Positions 17,865-28,286 of a stretch of 64,000 nucleotides of DNA are shown here, one piece after another. Source of the stretch: Mesoflavibacter sp. (lineage in GTDB: Bacteria > Pseudomonadota > Alphaproteobacteria > UBA8366 > Aestuariispiraceae). The stretch spans positions 1,240,001-1,304,000 of the forward strand of contig CP051228.1 in NCBI GenBank assembly GCA_017792345.1. Direction: 5' to 3'. Position numbers and translations under genes: made by a program. A model generated the notes under the pieces. It did not search any database and was not told the DNA's origin. It worked only from the letters and a program-made list of their open reading frames with translations. Position 1 is the stretch's first letter; each line of letters starts with the position of its first letter.

Positions 17865-19028
17865 TTACTGCCAGCGATCCGAGAAATCGCGCGGGACCAT
17901 CAGGATATCGCGGTCGACCTTGGCCACATCCGTGCGCCCGCAGAACGCCATCGAGACGTCGAGCTCCTTGTGCAGGATCTGAAGCACCTTGGTGACCCCG
18001 GCCTCGCCCATCGCCCCCAGTCCATAGACGAAGGCCCGGCCGATATAAGTGCCTTTGGCACCGAGAGCCAGGGCCTTCAGGACGTCCTGCCCCGTGCGGA
18101 TGCCGCTATCCAGATGGACTTCGATCTTGTCGCCCACCGCGTCCATGATCTGCGGCAGGGCCCGGATCGACGACAGGGCGCCGTCCAATTGCCGCCCGCC
18201 ATGGTTCGACACGATGATCGCGTCCGCGCCGACATTCAGGGCCTCCAGCGCATCCCGCGGATCGATGATCCCCTTGATAATCAGCGGCCCGTCCCACATC
18301 TTCCGGAACTCGCGGATCCGGTCCCAATCCAGCGCCTCGTCGAACGCCTCCGCCGTCCAGGCGGTGAGCGAGGACGGGTCGGTCACGCCGCTGGCATGGC
18401 CGACGATATTCCCGAAAAAGCGCCGCTTGGTGCCCAGCATGCCGAGGCCCCAATGGACCTTCGTCATCATGTTGGCGATCGATTTGGCGGTCAGCTTCGG
18501 CGGGGCCGACAGGCCGTTCTTCAGATCCTTATGCCGTTGGCCGAGGACCTGGAGGTCGACGGTGATGACGGCCGCCGAGCATTTCGCGGCCTTCGCCCGG
18601 TCGAACAGCCGGCGCATGAAATCGTCGTCTTTCAGGGTATAGACCTGGAACCAGAACGGCTTGGACGTGTTTTCGGCGACATCTTCGATCGAACAGATCG
18701 ACATGGTCGACAGGGTGAAGGGGACGCCGAACGCCTCGGCCGCGCGGGCGGCCTTGATCTCGCCGTCGGCGCATTGCATCCCGGTCAGCCCGACCGGTGC
18801 CAATGCCACGGGCATGGCCACGTCCTGACCGATCATCTGACTGCGGGTCGACCGCCCGGACATGTCGACCGCCACCCGCTGGCGCAGGTGAATGTCCTGA
18901 AAGTCCGTCGTGTTCTCACGGAAGGTCTGCTCGGTCCAACTGCCCGATTCCGCATAGTCGTAAAACATCCGCGGCGCGCGCCGCTTGTAGATGCGTTTCA
19001 GGTCGTCGACACAGGTGATCACAGGCAT
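17865..19028 (-). CDS. lldD: FMN-dependent alpha-hydroxy acid (L-lactate) dehydrogenase
   Basis: This family oxidises L-lactate or related 2-hydroxy acids with FMN and passes electrons to the respiratory quinones. The start at 19028 gives 387 residues beginning MPVITCVDDLKRIYKRRAP, the normal N-terminus; the frame is open for 85 more codons upstream, but those residues do not fit the family. PVALAPVGLTGMQ, FWFQVYTLKD and VITVDLQVLGQRHKD line the flavin. SNHGGRQLDGA holds the active-site His and Arg. Substrate choice among lactate, glycolate and mandelate is not certain. Confidence 0.9.
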   Translation of the reverse strand: MPVITCVDDLKRIYKRRAPRMFYDYAESGSWTEQTFRENTTDFQDIHLRQRVAVDMSGRSTRSQMIGQDVAMPVALAPVGLTGMQCADGEIKAARAAEAFGVPFTLSTMSICSIEDVAENTSKPFWFQVYTLKDDDFMRRLFDRAKAAKCSAAVITVDLQVLGQRHKDLKNGLSAPPKLTAKSIANMMTKVHWGLGMLGTKRRFFGNIVGHASGVTDPSSLTAWTAEAFDEALDWDRIREFRKMWDGPLIIKGIIDPRDALEALNVGADAIIVSNHGGRQLDGALSSIRALPQIMDAVGDKIEVHLDSGIRTGQDVLKALALGAKGTYIGRAFVYGLGAMGEAGVTKVLQILHKELDVSMAFCGRTDVAKVDRDILMVPRDFSDRWQ

Positions 19029-19452
19029 GACATTAAACCCAATCCCAAGGCATTCATCGAAAATCAAAAATCCAGGCGCGGCCCCCGCCCCCCAGCGAAC
19101 GGTTCCTGCGGCCAGAGAATATCCGTCCCTGAGCAAACTGCAATCAGGGCGGACAGGTTTCTTCCCCCGGCCATGACCTTCCGGGGGACGGGTTTCGGTC
19201 TTCATAATAGAGGGCCGGCCGAACTGGATACGGTACGCCAACGGGCGGTCGCCCATTATGCCGACACCCACACATGGTCCCAACGGGTAGCGACGCTGAT
19301 GCCCGCCATTCAGAAACTGTATTGGCCATCCGCCGCAATCGCCGCCTGACGGGTCAAGCCGTCTTTCCCATGCCGAGCGCCGGCAACCGAACCATCGAAA
19401 AGGACCGCTTCCGGGAACGGGAGCGGTCCTTGTCCGGGCGGTCGAACTGCCA
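19029..19452. other. 424-base intergenic region, lldD upstream side
   Basis: I see no convincing gene. The frame that continues upstream of lldD is rich in Pro, Arg and Gly and does not look coding. The region should hold the lldD promoter, but no clear -35/-10 pair stands out; TATTAT on the minus strand near 19207 is the best -10. The VOC gene terminator lies at its right end. Confidence 0.5.
19397..19431 (-). terminator. terminator of the VOC gene
   Basis: AAGGACCGCT (19400-19409) and AGCGGTCCTT (19422-19431) form a perfect ten-pair stem. On the minus strand it runs on into TTTTCG, a short T tract. Confidence 0.65.
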
Positions 19453-19860
19453 CTACTCGGTCGGCATGTCGTCCATGTTCACGAAGGTGGCTTCCCAGAC
19501 ATGACCGTCGGGGTCGGCAAGGTTGCGGTTGTAGAGGAAGCCGAGATCCTGGAGCGGGTTGATATCGGCGGTGCCGCCATGGGCCGCCGCCGCCGCGTTC
19601 ATCGTATCCACCGCGTCGCGGCTCTCGCAGGACAGGGCCAGCATGACCTCGCTGGACGTGGCGGGCGGGATCGGGCGCTTGGTGAAGGTCCGCCATCTGT
19701 CCTGGGTGATCAGCATGACGTGGATCGCGTCCGAAATCACCATGCAGGCGGTGGCTTCATCGCTGAACTGAGGGTTCTTGGTGAAGCCGAGCGCATTGTA
19801 GAACGCTTCGGATCGGGCCAGATCGGTGACGGGCAGGTTCACGAAAATCATCTTGGTCAT
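19453..19860 (-). CDS. VOC (glyoxalase/bleomycin resistance) family protein
   Basis: The 135-residue protein begins MTKMIFVNLPVTDLARSEAFYNALGF, the first beta-alpha-beta unit of the VOC fold. NRNLADPDGHVWEATFVNM at the end is the second unit with the usual D-P-D-G-H/N-x-W/L-E metal site. The start at 19860 has AAGGA eight bases upstream; an upstream in-frame ATG at 19890 lacks this. Family members act as metal-dependent isomerases or dioxygenases or bind drugs. The subgroup is of the extradiol/lactoylglutathione-lyase-like sort and its substrate is unknown. Confidence 0.85.
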   Translation of the reverse strand: MTKMIFVNLPVTDLARSEAFYNALGFTKNPQFSDEATACMVISDAIHVMLITQDRWRTFTKRPIPPATSSEVMLALSCESRDAVDTMNAAAAAHGGTADINPLQDLGFLYNRNLADPDGHVWEATFVNMDDMPTE

Positions 19861-20014
19861 TGTCCATGTCCTTTCGATACCCGGCGGCATCGGCCTGTTT
19901 CAGCAGGGGCGGCCGGGTCGGTGAAGCGTCGGCGTGACCGTCACGGCGACCGCTTGGACAGGAGGAGTAGAGCGTCTCGAAAGAGGACGAATTGATCTTT
20001 GGTAAGAAATGCCG

Positions 20015-20614
20015 TCACCGCTCGCCCAGGCGGCCGATGGCGATCTTGCGGCGCAGGCGGCTCAGGCTTTCCGGCGTGATGCCGAGCCAGGCGGCGATGT
20101 GATGCTGCTTCAGCCGCTTGTGTAGGTCCGGTTCCCTGCGAATGAAATCGAGATAGCGCTGCATCGCATCGTCATGCCGGAACGCGATTTCCCCCGGTTC
20201 CTTCTCGATGATCCAATGACGCTCCATATAGCCGATATAGAAGGCCGCGATGTCCGGATGGGCGTGAACCAACGCCTTGAAGGCCGCAAAGTCGTATTCG
20301 AGGACATCCGTGTCCTCGATGGCGGTGATCGTAAACGGGCTGGGCTGGCGCAGAAGGGTCGCGCTGACGGAAGCGCCGATGCGGGTCTCCGGGAAGAAGT
20401 ACTTGATGATCAGATCGCCGTCGCGGCCGATATAGTGCTGGCACAGCAGGCCTTTGACGACAAAGGCGAAACTGGCCGGAACGTCGCCGGCCTGGATGAA
20501 GACCTCATCCTTGCGATAGTGACGCGGCCGCAGGAGCGACGCCCAGGCGCGCTCCGATTCTTCCGACAGGTCGGCATAGCTGCGGATTTTTGCAAAAAAG
20601 GCGGCGGTCGACAT
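20015..20614 (-). CDS. Crp/Fnr-family transcriptional regulator
   Basis: A cyclic-nucleotide-binding jelly roll covers about residues 25-125 (YRKDEVFIQAGDVPASFAFVVKG). A long dimer helix and a C-terminal helix-turn-helix follow (IAAWLGITPESLSRLRRK). It lacks the Fnr cysteines and the exact cAMP phosphate-binding residues, so the ligand is unknown. Two starts are possible; I use the ATG at 20614, since the ATG at 20644 adds only a short proline-rich leader. The VOC gene lies 154 bases downstream on the same strand and may be its target. Confidence 0.85.
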   Translation of the reverse strand: MSTAAFFAKIRSYADLSEESERAWASLLRPRHYRKDEVFIQAGDVPASFAFVVKGLLCQHYIGRDGDLIIKYFFPETRIGASVSATLLRQPSPFTITAIEDTDVLEYDFAAFKALVHAHPDIAAFYIGYMERHWIIEKEPGEIAFRHDDAMQRYLDFIRREPDLHKRLKQHHIAAWLGITPESLSRLRRKIAIGRLGER

Positions 20615-20720
20615 GGCACCGGTCCCGGGAGGTGATCGGGCCACTCTGATGGCTTATGCCGGCCATGCCAACTTGATTACAGACGGGGGCCGGCTCGACG
20701 GCCGCCCCCATGCGCGTCCC

Positions 20721-21245
20721 TCACCGGTCCGGTATCGCCATGGCGATGATGCCGGTAACGCCGACGGAGTCGCTGCCGAAAGGTACATCCGCGCGGTGCC
20801 AGCGGGGAGATTTCACACCGACGCCGTCGAATTCGACCTGGCCGACGAACAGGCGCGGACGGGCGATCAGAGAGAGGTAATGGTCCAGGAAAATGTCGCA
20901 ATGAGGGGGCCGGTGTTCCGAAACCCAACGGCCTTGCATGTCCAGATTGGCAATGGCGGCGACCTTGCCGCCATAGATCCGGTACTGCAGGTCGGCCCCG
21001 CCGCGGCCCAGCACCAGTTTGTGGATGTAGCCCAGCTCGACCGGCAGATCGTCCATCGGGACGGAAGCGGGCAATGTCCCGTCGGCCCGGACATGACGAA
21101 AATACCAGTCAGAAAAAGCCTCCTGCCTTTTCGACCAATGGCGCGGATTCCCGGTCTCCACGATTCGCAGTGCCACACTGATGGCGGCATCGGACGGCAC
21201 CTCCTGCACGGTGCCGTCGAGATAGCGACTGACCAACCTGCCCAC
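20721..21245 (-). CDS. PAS_5-type PAS domain protein
   Basis: This protein of about 174 residues matches the small single-domain PAS proteins that are abundant in Rhodospirillales. LPASVPMDDLPVELGYIHKL, a beta strand with YRIYGGKVA and MQGRWVSEH near residue 105 follow their typical order. No kinase, cyclase or DNA-binding part is present, so it may be a free-standing sensor subunit. The frame starts with GTG at 21245, but AGAGGGA lies too close to it; the TTG at 21236 fits the ribosome site better. A 19-base inverted repeat lies just upstream. Confidence 0.7.
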   Translation of the reverse strand: MGRLVSRYLDGTVQEVPSDAAISVALRIVETGNPRHWSKRQEAFSDWYFRHVRADGTLPASVPMDDLPVELGYIHKLVLGRGGADLQYRIYGGKVAAIANLDMQGRWVSEHRPPHCDIFLDHYLSLIARPRLFVGQVEFDGVGVKSPRWHRADVPFGSDSVGVTGIIAMAIPDR

Positions 21246-21276
21246 TCCCTCTTACACTGATACCTTAGTTATCATT

Positions 21277-21295
21277 GTTTGCATGCGACGCAAAC
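21277..21295. promoter_or_regulatory. inverted repeat, possible operator
   Basis: GTTTGC (21277-21282) and GCAAAC (21290-21295) form a perfect inverted repeat with a seven-base spacer, between the PAS gene and dnaK. The binding protein is unknown. Confidence 0.35.
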
Positions 21296-21358
21296 GACCT
21301 AGAGGGGCGATGCGGCAAAAATTCCCGGCAAAACAGGGCCGAACGTGGCCGCGGGGCG

Positions 21359-21390
21359 GTTGCAGGGACAGGGCCATGTGCCTATATACG
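21359..21390 (+). promoter_or_regulatory. heat-shock (sigma-32) promoter of dnaK
   Basis: CCTATATACG at 21381-21390 fits the alphaproteobacterial heat-shock -10 consensus CYTATNTNNG at every fixed position. GTTG at 21359-21362 stands 18 bases upstream in place of the consensus CTTG. Confidence 0.75.
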
Positions 21391-21516
21391 CTGCGGAAAC
21401 TCCCGCCCGGCCCGACTCATGCGGCTCCGGCGGCCATCCCGACCCGAAAGGGGCATCCGGCATGGCGCTGATTATCAGGCTTCGCGATGCCCGCTTATGA
21501 ATGGAGGAAAGTGCAT

Positions 21517-23442
<1,926 letters not shown>

Positions 23443-23458
23443 CCGACAAACGAGGACC

Positions 23459-23490
23459 GGCCCCGCCCTCTCGACATGAGCGGCGGGGCC
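23459..23490 (+). other. hairpin between dnaK and dnaJ
   Basis: GGCCCCGCC (23459-23467) and GGCGGGGCC (23482-23490) form a perfect nine-pair stem without a T tract. It more likely protects the dnaK message end or reduces read-through than acts as a full terminator. Confidence 0.5.
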
Positions 23491-23512
23491 GAACCTTCGA
23501 CGGGAGGGGATT

Positions 23513-24670
23513 ATGTCCAAACGCGACTATTACGAAACACTGGGCCTGCAAAAGGGCGCGTCCCCGGACGAGCTGAAAAAGGCCTATCGCAAGCTCGCCA
23601 TGCAGTATCACCCGGACCGCAATCCGGGCGACGCCGAGGCCGAAGCCAAGTTCAAGGAAGTCGGCGAGGCCTATGAGGTCCTGAAGGACGAGCAGAAGCG
23701 CGCGGCCTATGACCGGTTCGGCCATGAAGCCTTCGAACAGGGCGGAATGGGCGGCGGCGGATTCCGCAATGCCGGCGGCGGCGCGGGCTTCGGCGGTTTC
23801 ACCGACATTTTCGAAGAAATGTTCGGCGACTTCATGGGCGGCGGCGGCGGTGGCCGCGGCCGGGGCGGCCAGCGCCAGGCGCGCGGCGCCGATCAGCGCT
23901 ACAATCTGGAAATCGGGCTGGAGGACGCGTTCAGCGGCCGTCAGGTCGAAATCAAGGTGCCGACCGCGGTCACCTGCGATTCGTGCAACGGCAGCGGTGC
24001 CGAAGACGGTGCCCAGCCGGTCAATTGCGGCACCTGCGGCGGCGACGGCAAGGTCCGCGCCAGCCAGGGCTTCTTCACCATCGAACGGACCTGCCCGACC
24101 TGTCTGGGCCAGGGCCAGGTGATCGACAAGCCGTGCCGCAAATGCTCCGGTTCCGGCCGGATGCACAAGGACAAGACCTTGCAGGTCAACATCCCGAAAG
24201 GAGTGGAGGAAGGAACCCGCATCCGCCTGTCCGGCGAGGGCGAGGCGGGATTGCGCGGCGCGCCGCCGGGCGATCTCTACATCTTCCTGTCGCTGCGCCC
24301 GCACCGCCTGTTCGAGCGCGAGGGCGAGAACCTGTTCTGCCGCGTGCCGATTTCCATGGCCGACGCGGCCCTGGGCGGCGAGATCGAGGTCCCGACCATC
24401 GACGGCGGCCGCGCCAAGGTGAAGGTGCCCGACGGCACCCAGACCGGTCAGCGTTTCCGCCTGCGCGGCAAGGGCATGCCCGTCCTGCGCAGCGAGGCGC
24501 GCGGCGACATGTATATCGAGCTAGCCGTCGAAACCCCGGTCAACCTGACCAAGCGCCAGAAAGAGCTGCTGAAGGAATTCCGCGACGAGGGCAAGGGCAA
24601 GAATACCAGCCCCGAAACCGACGGCTTCTTCGCCAAGGTCAAGGAATTCTGGGACGATTTAACGGAATGA
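23513..24670 (+). CDS. dnaJ: molecular chaperone DnaJ (Hsp40)
   Basis: DnaJ stimulates DnaK ATPase and delivers substrates. The J domain has HPD at residues 33-35. A Gly/Phe-rich region follows, with a long glycine run near residue 110. Four CxxCxGxG repeats bind two zinc ions ([32 protein letters not shown]). The C-terminal substrate domains complete a 385-residue class I DnaJ. GGGAGGGG stands just before the ATG. It shares the heat-shock promoter of dnaK. Confidence 0.97.
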   Translation: MSKRDYYETLGLQKGASPDELKKAYRKLAMQYHPDRNPGDAEAEAKFKEVGEAYEVLKDEQKRAAYDRFGHEAFEQGGMGGGGFRNAGGGAGFGGFTDIFEEMFGDFMGGGGGGRGRGGQRQARGADQRYNLEIGLEDAFSGRQVEIKVPTAVTCDSCNGSGAEDGAQPVNCGTCGGDGKVRASQGFFTIERTCPTCLGQGQVIDKPCRKCSGSGRMHKDKTLQVNIPKGVEEGTRIRLSGEGEAGLRGAPPGDLYIFLSLRPHRLFEREGENLFCRVPISMADAALGGEIEVPTIDGGRAKVKVPDGTQTGQRFRLRGKGMPVLRSEARGDMYIELAVETPVNLTKRQKELLKEFRDEGKGKNTSPETDGFFAKVKEFWDDLTE

Positions 24671-24676
24671 CGCGAA

Positions 24677-24703
24677 CGGGCGGCGCGACTATTCCGCCGC
24701 CCG
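24677..24703 (+). terminator. hairpin at the dnaJ end
   Basis: CGGGCGGCG and CGCCGCCCG form a nine-pair stem right after the dnaJ stop and inside the end of the converging PfpI-like gene. There is no T tract, so its strength as a terminator is doubtful. Confidence 0.4.
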
Positions 24704-25315
24704 GTACGCCGCCTGGGTCGGAATGAACGGCGCCACCGCCCCGATCGCGCGGGTGACATACTCGTCCTTCTGGCCGACCGGCGCGACATAGTGGATCGCG
24801 CTTTCGGCGTCTTCCCGCGACCCGCCCCGCATCAATACCCAGGTTGCGAGATACTGCGATGCGAGGCAGCCGCCCGCCGTCGCGATATTGCCGTCCGCGT
24901 GGAATGGTTGATTCAGCACGTCGACACCGGCCTCGATCACCCAGGGCTTGGTGGTCAGGTCGGTGCAGGCGGGGCGGCCGCCCAGCAGGCCCAGCTTCGC
25001 CAGCAACAGCGTCCCCGAACATTGCGCGCCGATCAATTGCCGCGCCGGGTCCAGCCTGATCCGGTCCAGAATCGCAGGTGTCTGCGCGACGTCCCGCGTC
25101 TTCATGCCGCTGCCGAACAGGACGGCGTCTGCTTCGCCGGCGAATTCCAGCGGCTTTTCGGCCCGAACCGTCACCCCATTCATGGATGTCACTTCGGCTT
25201 CGGGACAGGTGATATGGGCCTTCCAGCCCTTGCCGCGCATCCGGTTCAGAATGCCGGAGGCGATGAAGGAATCCAGTTCATTGAACCCGTCAAAGGTCAG
25301 GATGGCGATCTGCAT
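24689..25315 (-). CDS. DJ-1/PfpI-family protein
   Basis: The 208-residue protein has the DJ-1/PfpI flavodoxin-like fold. The nucleophile elbow is GAQCSGTLLLAKLGLL with Cys99, and Glu13 (FDGFNELD) can play the conserved acid partner. Members include proteases, isonitrile hydratases, glyoxalases and regulators, so the activity is not assigned. It lies downstream of the AraC-type gene (25407-26288) on the same strand with a 91-base gap, and AraC-DJ-1 neighbours are common. Confidence 0.8.
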   Translation of the reverse strand: MQIAILTFDGFNELDSFIASGILNRMRGKGWKAHITCPEAEVTSMNGVTVRAEKPLEFAGEADAVLFGSGMKTRDVAQTPAILDRIRLDPARQLIGAQCSGTLLLAKLGLLGGRPACTDLTTKPWVIEAGVDVLNQPFHADGNIATAGGCLASQYLATWVLMRGGSREDAESAIHYVAPVGQKDEYVTRAIGAVAPFIPTQAAYRAAE

Positions 25316-25406
25316 GGATACTCCGCTGGCGATTTAGAACGGCGCGGATGCATCACGATCCTCCTAACCAGGCGCCCCCGCAATGGAAAGATTGTGCGGG
25401 GACAAT

Positions 25407-26288
25407 TCAGTTGCCGCCGGCTGGACCTTTCTCCAGCCGCTCCCGCCACGCGCCCGGTGTCATGCCGAAGGCGTTCTTGAAGTGGCGGGTCATGTGGGCC
25501 TGGTCCGCAAACCCGGCCTCGGCGGCGGCGGCGGAGAGGGTAGCGCCGGTCTGTAGGGCGGCGCGGGCGCGGTCGAGGCGGCGCATGACCAGCCAGCGGT
25601 GCGGGCTGATGCCGCTGACGGCGCGGAAATGGCGGGCCAGGGCGAAACGGGACTGGCCGGTAATGCTTTCCAGATCGCCCAGCGGCAGATCGCGGTCCAG
25701 ACATTCCAGCATCGCCTGTTTGGCCAGGCGCACGGCGCCGATATCCGCCGGGGCGCTCCGGCGCGGCGCGGTCGCCGGGTCGATCCGGCCCAGGGCATTG
25801 GCGATGTCCGAAATGTCGGATGCCCATTCCAGTTCCGTCTTCTCGCGGTCGATATGCCGCAAGGCCGAGAGCGCCGCGGCGCAGAGGGCGCGGTCCCGCG
25901 AAATGCATTCCTTCACGAAGGGCAGGCTGCGCGTCCCGTCCGGCAGGGCGTCGCGGATCGCATCCGGGTCGATATAGAGCATGCGATAGCGGAACCCGCC
26001 TTCCGCCCCCGCATGCCCGTCATGCATTTCGTCGGGATGCAGCACGATGGCGTTGCCGGGCAGGCTGTTCCGCTCCACACCGCGATAGGTGAAGGACTGA
26101 ACCCCGTTCAGGGTCACGCCGATGGCATAGGTGTCGTGGCGGTGCGGGGCATAGGCCTGTCCGCCGAACCGCGCCTCGATCCGCTCCGGGCCGCCGGGCC
26201 CGTCGCCGGGCGCGATGCGCACCCAGTCCCGGCCCTCCGGCCCGCACGAACGTTCAAGACCCGAGAAATCGTGCTGCGTAGACTCCAT
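25407..26288 (-). CDS. AraC-family transcriptional regulator
   Basis: The 293-residue protein has an N-terminal cupin-type sensing domain (YAPHRHDTYAIGVTLNGVQSF, LHPDEMHDGHAG) and a C-terminal pair of helix-turn-helix motifs (about residues 190-285; LGDLESITGQSRFALARHFR and AAAEAGFADQAHMTRHFK). It is divergent from the cupin-DUF2000 pair with 58 bases between the start codons, so it probably controls them from a shared promoter region. The effector is unknown. Confidence 0.88.
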   Translation of the reverse strand: MESTQHDFSGLERSCGPEGRDWVRIAPGDGPGGPERIEARFGGQAYAPHRHDTYAIGVTLNGVQSFTYRGVERNSLPGNAIVLHPDEMHDGHAGAEGGFRYRMLYIDPDAIRDALPDGTRSLPFVKECISRDRALCAAALSALRHIDREKTELEWASDISDIANALGRIDPATAPRRSAPADIGAVRLAKQAMLECLDRDLPLGDLESITGQSRFALARHFRAVSGISPHRWLVMRRLDRARAALQTGATLSAAAAEAGFADQAHMTRHFKNAFGMTPGAWRERLEKGPAGGN

Positions 26289-26346
26289 CCCGCAACGCTA
26301 GCAGAGACCACGCCGCCCGGCGACCGGCCATTCGGGAAAGGATGCC

Positions 26347-26733
26347 ATGAACCCCGTTCTCACGCTCGATCAGGAATTTGCCCAGATCACGGAATACTAT
26401 TCGCCGCGCGTCGTGGCGCTGGCCAATGGCCAGTATGTCAAACTGGCCAAGATGAAGGGCGCGTTCGTGCGCCATAATCACGAGAAGGAAGACGAATTCT
26501 TCTTCGTCCTGAAAGGGACATTCTGCCTGCGATACGACGATGGCAGCGAGGCGGTGATGACCGCCGGGCAATGCCATGTCACCCCGCGCGGCGTCTGGCA
26601 TCACCCCTATGCGCCGGAAGAGGCCTGGGTCATGTTCGTCGAACCGGCCGAGACCCTGCATACCGGCACGGTCGACAGCCCGCTGACGAAGTCCGTCGAA
26701 AGTCAGACCGCCACCCTTGTTCAGGAAGGCTGA
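26347..26733 (+). CDS. cupin-domain protein
   Basis: This is a single cupin of 128 residues. FVRHNHEKEDEFFFVLKG gives the first cupin motif (His, His and Glu metal ligands) and the second motif follows as CHVTPRGVWHHPYAPEEAW with the last His. Such proteins range from isomerases and dioxygenases to sugar or metal sensors. The DUF2000 gene begins four bases after its stop, so the two form an operon. The divergent AraC regulator also has a cupin sensing domain. Confidence 0.85.
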   Translation: MNPVLTLDQEFAQITEYYSPRVVALANGQYVKLAKMKGAFVRHNHEKEDEFFFVLKGTFCLRYDDGSEAVMTAGQCHVTPRGVWHHPYAPEEAWVMFVEPAETLHTGTVDSPLTKSVESQTATLVQEG

Positions 26734-26737
26734 GCCG

Positions 26738-27148
26738 ATGCATTTCGACACCAAAATGGCCATCGTCATCCGGGACGATCTGCTGCCCTGGCAGGGCTTG
26801 AACGTCACCGCCTTCCTGGCCGGCGGACTGGCCGGGCGGGATCCCGGGATTCTGGGCGCGGCCTATGCCGATGCCGACGGGACGGACTACGCCCCCCTGA
26901 TCCGCGAGCCGATCTTCGTTCTGGCCGGGACGGCGGAGACCCTGCAACGCACCCGCCGCCGCGCCGTCGACCGGGGCCTGACGCCCGCGATCTATACCGT
27001 GGAGATGTTCGCAACCGACCACGACGACGCCAACCGCGCCGCCGTCGCCGCCGTAAAGGCGGACGCGCTGGACCTCGTCGGCGTCGCCATCCATGGGCCG
27101 CGCAAGGCGGTCGACAAGGTGATCAACGGGCTGAAGCGGCACCCCTGA
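26738..27148 (+). CDS. DUF2000-family protein
   Basis: The protein of about 136 residues matches the DUF2000 family, whose fold resembles peptidyl-tRNA hydrolase 2. TKMAIVIRDDLLPWQGLNVT opens the domain and IYTVEMFATDHDDANR is the conserved middle. No enzymatic activity is established for the family. I take the ATG at 26738 with AGGAAGG upstream rather than the in-frame ATG at 26717 inside the cupin gene. DUF2000 genes are often next to AraC regulators and cupins, which is what is seen here. Confidence 0.8.
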   Translation: MHFDTKMAIVIRDDLLPWQGLNVTAFLAGGLAGRDPGILGAAYADADGTDYAPLIREPIFVLAGTAETLQRTRRRAVDRGLTPAIYTVEMFATDHDDANRAAVAAVKADALDLVGVAIHGPRKAVDKVINGLKRHP

Positions 27149-27208
27149 CACGGCCGCACGCCGCCTCTATATATAAGGAGTGATCCAGAGGCTGACCCGG
27201 AGGCGGCG

Positions 27209-27625
27209 ATGGCCCGACAGACGACCCCGATCCTGCTGTTCGACGGCGATTGCGTTCTGTGCTCGCGTTGGGTCCGGTTCATTCTGACCTGGGAACGATC
27301 GCCGGAGATCCGGTTCGTCGCCGCCCAAAGCGCGGCGGGTCAGGCCTTCCTGACCGAACACGGGCTGCCCCTGTCCGACTGGACCACGAATTATTTCCTG
27401 GAACCGGGACCCGCCGGTCCCGTGCTGCATGAAAAATCCGGCGCCGCGCTGGCGGTCCTGCGGCGGATGCGGGCGCCGGTCCGGTGGCTTGCAGCGCTGG
27501 AGATTTTACCGCGCCCGGCGCGCGACTGGCTTTACGACCGGGTCGCGCGCAACCGCTACGCCTGGTTCGGGCGGCTTGATCGTTGCGCCCTGCCGCCACC
27601 GGAGGTCCGTGCCCGATTCCTGTAA
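27209..27625 (+). CDS. DCC-family (DUF393) thiol-disulfide protein
   Basis: The 138-residue protein starts with LLFDGDCVLCSRWVRFIL; the DxxCxxC motif (Asp17, Cys20 approx.) names the DCC family of small thioredoxin-like oxidoreductases. RFVAAQSAAGQAFL and WFGRLDRCALP are also typical. GGAGG lies five bases before the ATG. Members are predicted to be cytoplasmic or membrane-linked and their partners are unknown. An AT-rich TATATATAAGGAG lies upstream at 27169-27181 and may be a -10 region. Confidence 0.85.
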   Translation: MARQTTPILLFDGDCVLCSRWVRFILTWERSPEIRFVAAQSAAGQAFLTEHGLPLSDWTTNYFLEPGPAGPVLHEKSGAALAVLRRMRAPVRWLAALEILPRPARDWLYDRVARNRYAWFGRLDRCALPPPEVRARFL

Positions 27626-27949
27626 GGGCATCGCGGTGTCAGCGCGCGCTCGCGGGCAACATCCGCAGTCAACCGTTTCGGTTTCGATGGCAATCGCGGC
27701 GATTCCAACATCCGCATGTTCATTCGAACACTTTGTGAAGGGGACAATCCGCCGCAGTTCTGCGCCCGATTGCATGGAAGTGTCAAATTCCCGGTTGGAT
27801 TCCAGGGGGTTGCGCAGGATGCACGGCTGAAAACGCGAGCTATGCGTTAATTTTCTGTCTGAATTGTGAATGTGACAGTGGTTTTTCAAACAGGCCTGGG
27901 CTATATAACCCGCCGGTGATTGATGCTAACAGATCACATGGATGGAAAT
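27626..27949. other. 324-base intergenic region
   Basis: No gene is visible. A minus-strand open frame here has no conserved features and low-quality composition. The right end is AT-richer than its surroundings. TATATA at 27902-27907 is a plausible -10 for the zinc ribbon gene at 27950, without a clear -35. Confidence 0.5.
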
Positions 27950-28120
27950 ATGAGCGATTCTAGCAAGAACAAAAAACCGGAATCTGACCGGAAGTACGAA
28001 GCGAAAACTCGCAAATGCCTGATGTGCCGGACCGAGTTCAAGAGCTCCTGGCCGGGCGAACGCGTCTGCTCGAATTGCAAGCAGACCAGCGCGTGGAACG
28101 AGCCGTCCATCGCTGCGTAA
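27950..28120 (+). CDS. 56-residue zinc ribbon protein
   Basis: The N-terminal 20 residues are polar (SDSSKNKKPESDRKYEAK). The core is one treble-clef-like zinc ribbon: Cys23-x2-Cys26 and Cys40-x2-Cys43, with SSWPGERVC between. Small alphaproteobacterial proteins of this kind are widespread and unassigned; binding of RNA or DNA is a guess from the basic tail and zinc ribbon. I use the ATG at 27950 with GGA upstream; an in-frame ATG at 27920 would add ten unlike residues. A strong terminator follows. Confidence 0.8.
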   Translation: MSDSSKNKKPESDRKYEAKTRKCLMCRTEFKSSWPGERVCSNCKQTSAWNEPSIAA

Positions 28121-28154
28121 CCGGTATCCCGGCGCTTGCCGCCGGGCTTTGCGA

Positions 28155-28182
28155 CCGCCCGACTTCGGGCGGTTTCGCTTTT
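28155..28182 (+). terminator. terminator of the zinc ribbon gene
   Basis: CCGCCCG and CGGGCGG form a seven-pair stem with an ACTT loop, followed by TTTCGCTTTT. Confidence 0.75.
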
Positions 28183-28222
28183 CAGACGACGGCCCGCGCC
28201 GATCCAGGCAGGCGGGTTAGAT

Positions 28223-28281
28223 AACGAAAACGCATCCGACCGAACCCGCGACACCGTGGCCCAGGCGGATGCGTTTTCGTT
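28223..28281 (-). terminator. long-loop inverted repeat at the end of the ACT-SAM hydrolase operon
   Basis: A perfect 16-base inverted repeat (28223-28238 and 28266-28281) encloses 27 bases. Its outer half is AT-rich, so on the minus strand the stem ends in GCGTTTTCGTT. It directly follows the ACT gene and probably terminates that operon. Confidence 0.6.
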
Positions 28282-28286
28282 TTCGC

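Noticed and set aside
17079-19349. Plus-strand open frame of 756 codons over prmC and opposite lldD
   Set aside because: It overlaps two well-supported genes in other frames and has no family resemblance.
27506-27889. Minus-strand frame of 127 codons in the gap before the zinc ribbon gene
   Set aside because: It overlaps the end of the DCC gene, has no ribosome site and no conserved feature.
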